This document shows, in pieces, positions 62,626 through 64,000 of a stretch of 64,000 nucleotides of DNA. The translations under genes and the position numbers were made by a program. The stretch spans positions 124,001-188,000 of the forward strand of contig JAUHXK010000005.1 of the NCBI GenBank assembly GCA_030427405.1, read 5' to 3'. A model generated the notes under the pieces. The model saw nothing but the letters and a program-made list of their open reading frames with translations. It did not search any database and was not told the origin of the DNA. Position 1 is the stretch's first letter; the number at the start of each line of letters is the position of its first letter. This DNA comes from Alphaproteobacteria bacterium. GTDB taxonomy: Bacteria; Pseudomonadota; Alphaproteobacteria; Rhodobacterales; Rhodobacteraceae.

Positions 62626-63654
62626 ATGATCATGCTGCGCTATGCGGTGTACCGCTTTTTCACGATGCTGCTTACGTTGCTGGTCGTGTCGGTTTTGATC
62701 TTCGTGATCATCAACCTTCCGCCCGGGGATTACCTCAGCAATCAAATTGCGGAACTGCAGGCGTCGGGCCAATCCGCCGGGGTCGCCAAGGCCGAGTTCC
62801 TGCGCAAGGAATATGCGCTGGATCGCCCGATGTGGCAGCAATACATGATCTGGATGGGTTTCATGCCCGGACCGCATGGCTTTTCGGGGCTGCTGCAAGG
62901 CAATTATGGCTGGTCCTTTGAATTCGACCGGCCGGTTTCCGAAATCGTCGGAGATACCCTTTGGCTGACCGTTGTCGTCAACCTGGCGGCCATCCTGTTC
63001 GTTTATGCCGTCGCCTTGCCCCTGGGTGTCATCGCGGCGGCCAGATCGCGGACCTGGATCGACTATACCTCGGCCTTTGTCGGCTATCTTGGGCTTGCAA
63101 CGCCCAACTTCCTGCTGGCCCTCATCCTGTTCTATTACGGCCATCGCTATTTCAACCTGCCGATCGGTGGATTGATGGACCCGGCCTACGAAGGCCTGCC
63201 GATGAGCTGGGACAAGCTGAAATCAATCCTGGTGCACCTGATCGTTCCGACCTTTGTGATTGGCACATCCGGGGCCTCGGCCATGATGCAGCGCCTGCGG
63301 GCCAACATGCTGGACGAACTGGGCAAGCCTTACGTGGAAACCGCTATTGCCAAAGGCATGGCGCCCTCGCGGATGTTGACGAAATATCCGCTGCGCGTCG
63401 CGTTCAACCCCTTCGTTGCCGATATCGGGAACCTGCTGCCGTCGATGGTTTCCGGCTCTGTTCTGGTCTCTGTCGTTCTGGGCCTGCAAACCATCGGGCC
63501 AACCCTGTTGACTGCACTCAAGACGCAAGACCAGTTCCTGTCGGCCTTCATCCTGATGTTCGTGGCCCTTCTGACCCTGATCGGCACGATGATTTCCGAT
63601 ATCCTGCTGGTCATGCTGGACCCGCGCATTCGATACGAGGGACGTGACGCATGA
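62626..63654 (+). CDS. ABC transporter permease, OppB/DppB type
   Basis: 342 residues with about six transmembrane helices. Binding-protein-dependent transport signature (EAA loop) is visible as YVETAIAKGMAPSRMLTKYPLR. N-terminal helix TMLLTLLVVSVLIFVIINLPPG is typical of OppB. Thirteen bases after the binding protein (AGGAG), and its stop overlaps the next permease start as ATGA. Confidence 0.95.
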   Translation: MIMLRYAVYRFFTMLLTLLVVSVLIFVIINLPPGDYLSNQIAELQASGQSAGVAKAEFLRKEYALDRPMWQQYMIWMGFMPGPHGFSGLLQGNYGWSFEFDRPVSEIVGDTLWLTVVVNLAAILFVYAVALPLGVIAAARSRTWIDYTSAFVGYLGLATPNFLLALILFYYGHRYFNLPIGGLMDPAYEGLPMSWDKLKSILVHLIVPTFVIGTSGASAMMQRLRANMLDELGKPYVETAIAKGMAPSRMLTKYPLRVAFNPFVADIGNLLPSMVSGSVLVSVVLGLQTIGPTLLTALKTQDQFLSAFILMFVALLTLIGTMISDILLVMLDPRIRYEGRDA

Positions 63655-64000
63655 GCAAACTTCCCGATGGGCGCTATGTCGACGATGCCCCTTTCGATCC
63701 GCAGGCCTCGCTGCAGCAACTGGAACGGGCCGACCTTGATGCACCGAACTGGGTTCTGGTGTGGCGCAAATTCCGAACGCACAAGCTGGGCCTGATCTCG
63801 GGCGTTTTCCTTTTGCTGTGCTATCTCATGCTGCCATTTGCCGGTTTCATCGCGCCTTATGGGCCCAACGACCGCAACGGCGAACACCTTTACGCCCCGC
63901 CCCAAAGCATCAACTGGTTCCATGACGGGTCGTTCAAGGGGCCGTTTGTCTACCCCATCGTGGCCGAGGCCGACCTTGAGACGTTCCAGTGGAAATTCGT
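63651..64000 (+). CDS. ABC transporter permease, OppC/DppC type, C-terminus cut by window end
   Basis: First 116 residues only. An N-terminal cytoplasmic tail (about 1-40), one transmembrane helix (LGLISGVFLLLCYLMLPFAGF), then the periplasmic OppC domain start (APYGPNDRN, APPQSINWF). Overlaps the preceding permease gene by four bases and completes the importer operon. Confidence 0.9.
   Translation, partial: MSKLPDGRYVDDAPFDPQASLQQLERADLDAPNWVLVWRKFRTHKLGLISGVFLLLCYLMLPFAGFIAPYGPNDRNGEHLYAPPQSINWFHDGSFKGPFVYPIVAEADLETFQWKF

Noticed and set aside
1..64000. tRNA, rRNA, CRISPR, insertion sequences, prophage or integrative elements
   Set aside because: Gaps between genes were read for cloverleaf-like repeats, regularly spaced repeats and transposase or integrase motifs; none were seen. 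A covariance-model scan would settle the RNA question.

Overview
The window reads as a chromosomal segment of an alphaproteobacterium of the Rhodobacteraceae (Roseobacter group). Supporting signs are the GC-rich coding bias, the conserved blocks miaB-phoH-ybeY-corC-lnt-metK-trmB, aroA-cmk/rpsA-ihfB-lapA-trpF-trpB and irr/fabA-fabB-fabI, and a SAM/SAH riboswitch in front of metK, a class known almost only from Rhodobacterales. I see no rRNA, tRNA, CRISPR array, insertion sequence or prophage.

Layout. 0-6 kb: an NAD-linked molybdenum formate dehydrogenase (fdsA, cut by the window edge, and a fused fdsG-fdsB), a LysR regulator, a GNAT acetyltransferase and the GTPase ychF. 6-11 kb, mostly plus strand: a PagL-like outer-membrane protein, trpA, an FMN hydroxyacid dehydrogenase, rplY with a structured leader, pth and a DUF2237 protein. 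11-21 kb, mostly minus strand: trpB, trpF, lapA, ihfB, rpsA, then a flavin halogenase and a secreted YHS protein lying between rpsA and cmk-aroA. 21-31 kb: an unknown membrane protein and the trmB-to-miaB housekeeping block, interrupted by one outer-membrane beta-barrel gene. 30.6-36.3 kb: a glycosyltransferase-like protein, a phytanoyl-CoA dioxygenase-like enzyme, irr, fabA-fabB-fabI and an FKBP isomerase.

36.4-43.9 kb is a run of catabolic enzymes: haloacid dehalogenase, PLP dehydratase, PcaD-like lactonase, a second hydrolase, an MFS transporter, a zinc alcohol dehydrogenase and an enolase-superfamily enzyme. It ends with an ArsR repressor that has the two-cysteine pattern of persulfide sensors. 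43.9-46.9 kb is a very unusual ABC-exporter-like protein with a degraded ATPase, a large insertion and a C-terminal cyclic-nucleotide-binding domain. 47-51.5 kb holds a DUF3307 protein, an Lrp regulator and a fused indolepyruvate:ferredoxin oxidoreductase.

51.5-57.5 kb is a tightly packed four-gene operon for methylated amines: a dimethylglycine-dehydrogenase-like flavoprotein, a non-pyrrolysine MttB methyltransferase, a TetR regulator and a DAO flavoprotein. A 34-bp palindrome sits in front of it. A GST, a methyltransferase and a peptide-type ABC importer operon (fused ATPases, large binding protein, two permeases, the last cut by the window end) complete the window.

The best candidates for new biology are the pseudo-ABC/cNMP protein, the MttB-DMGDH operon with its operator, and the halogenase/YHS insertion in an otherwise conserved housekeeping block.
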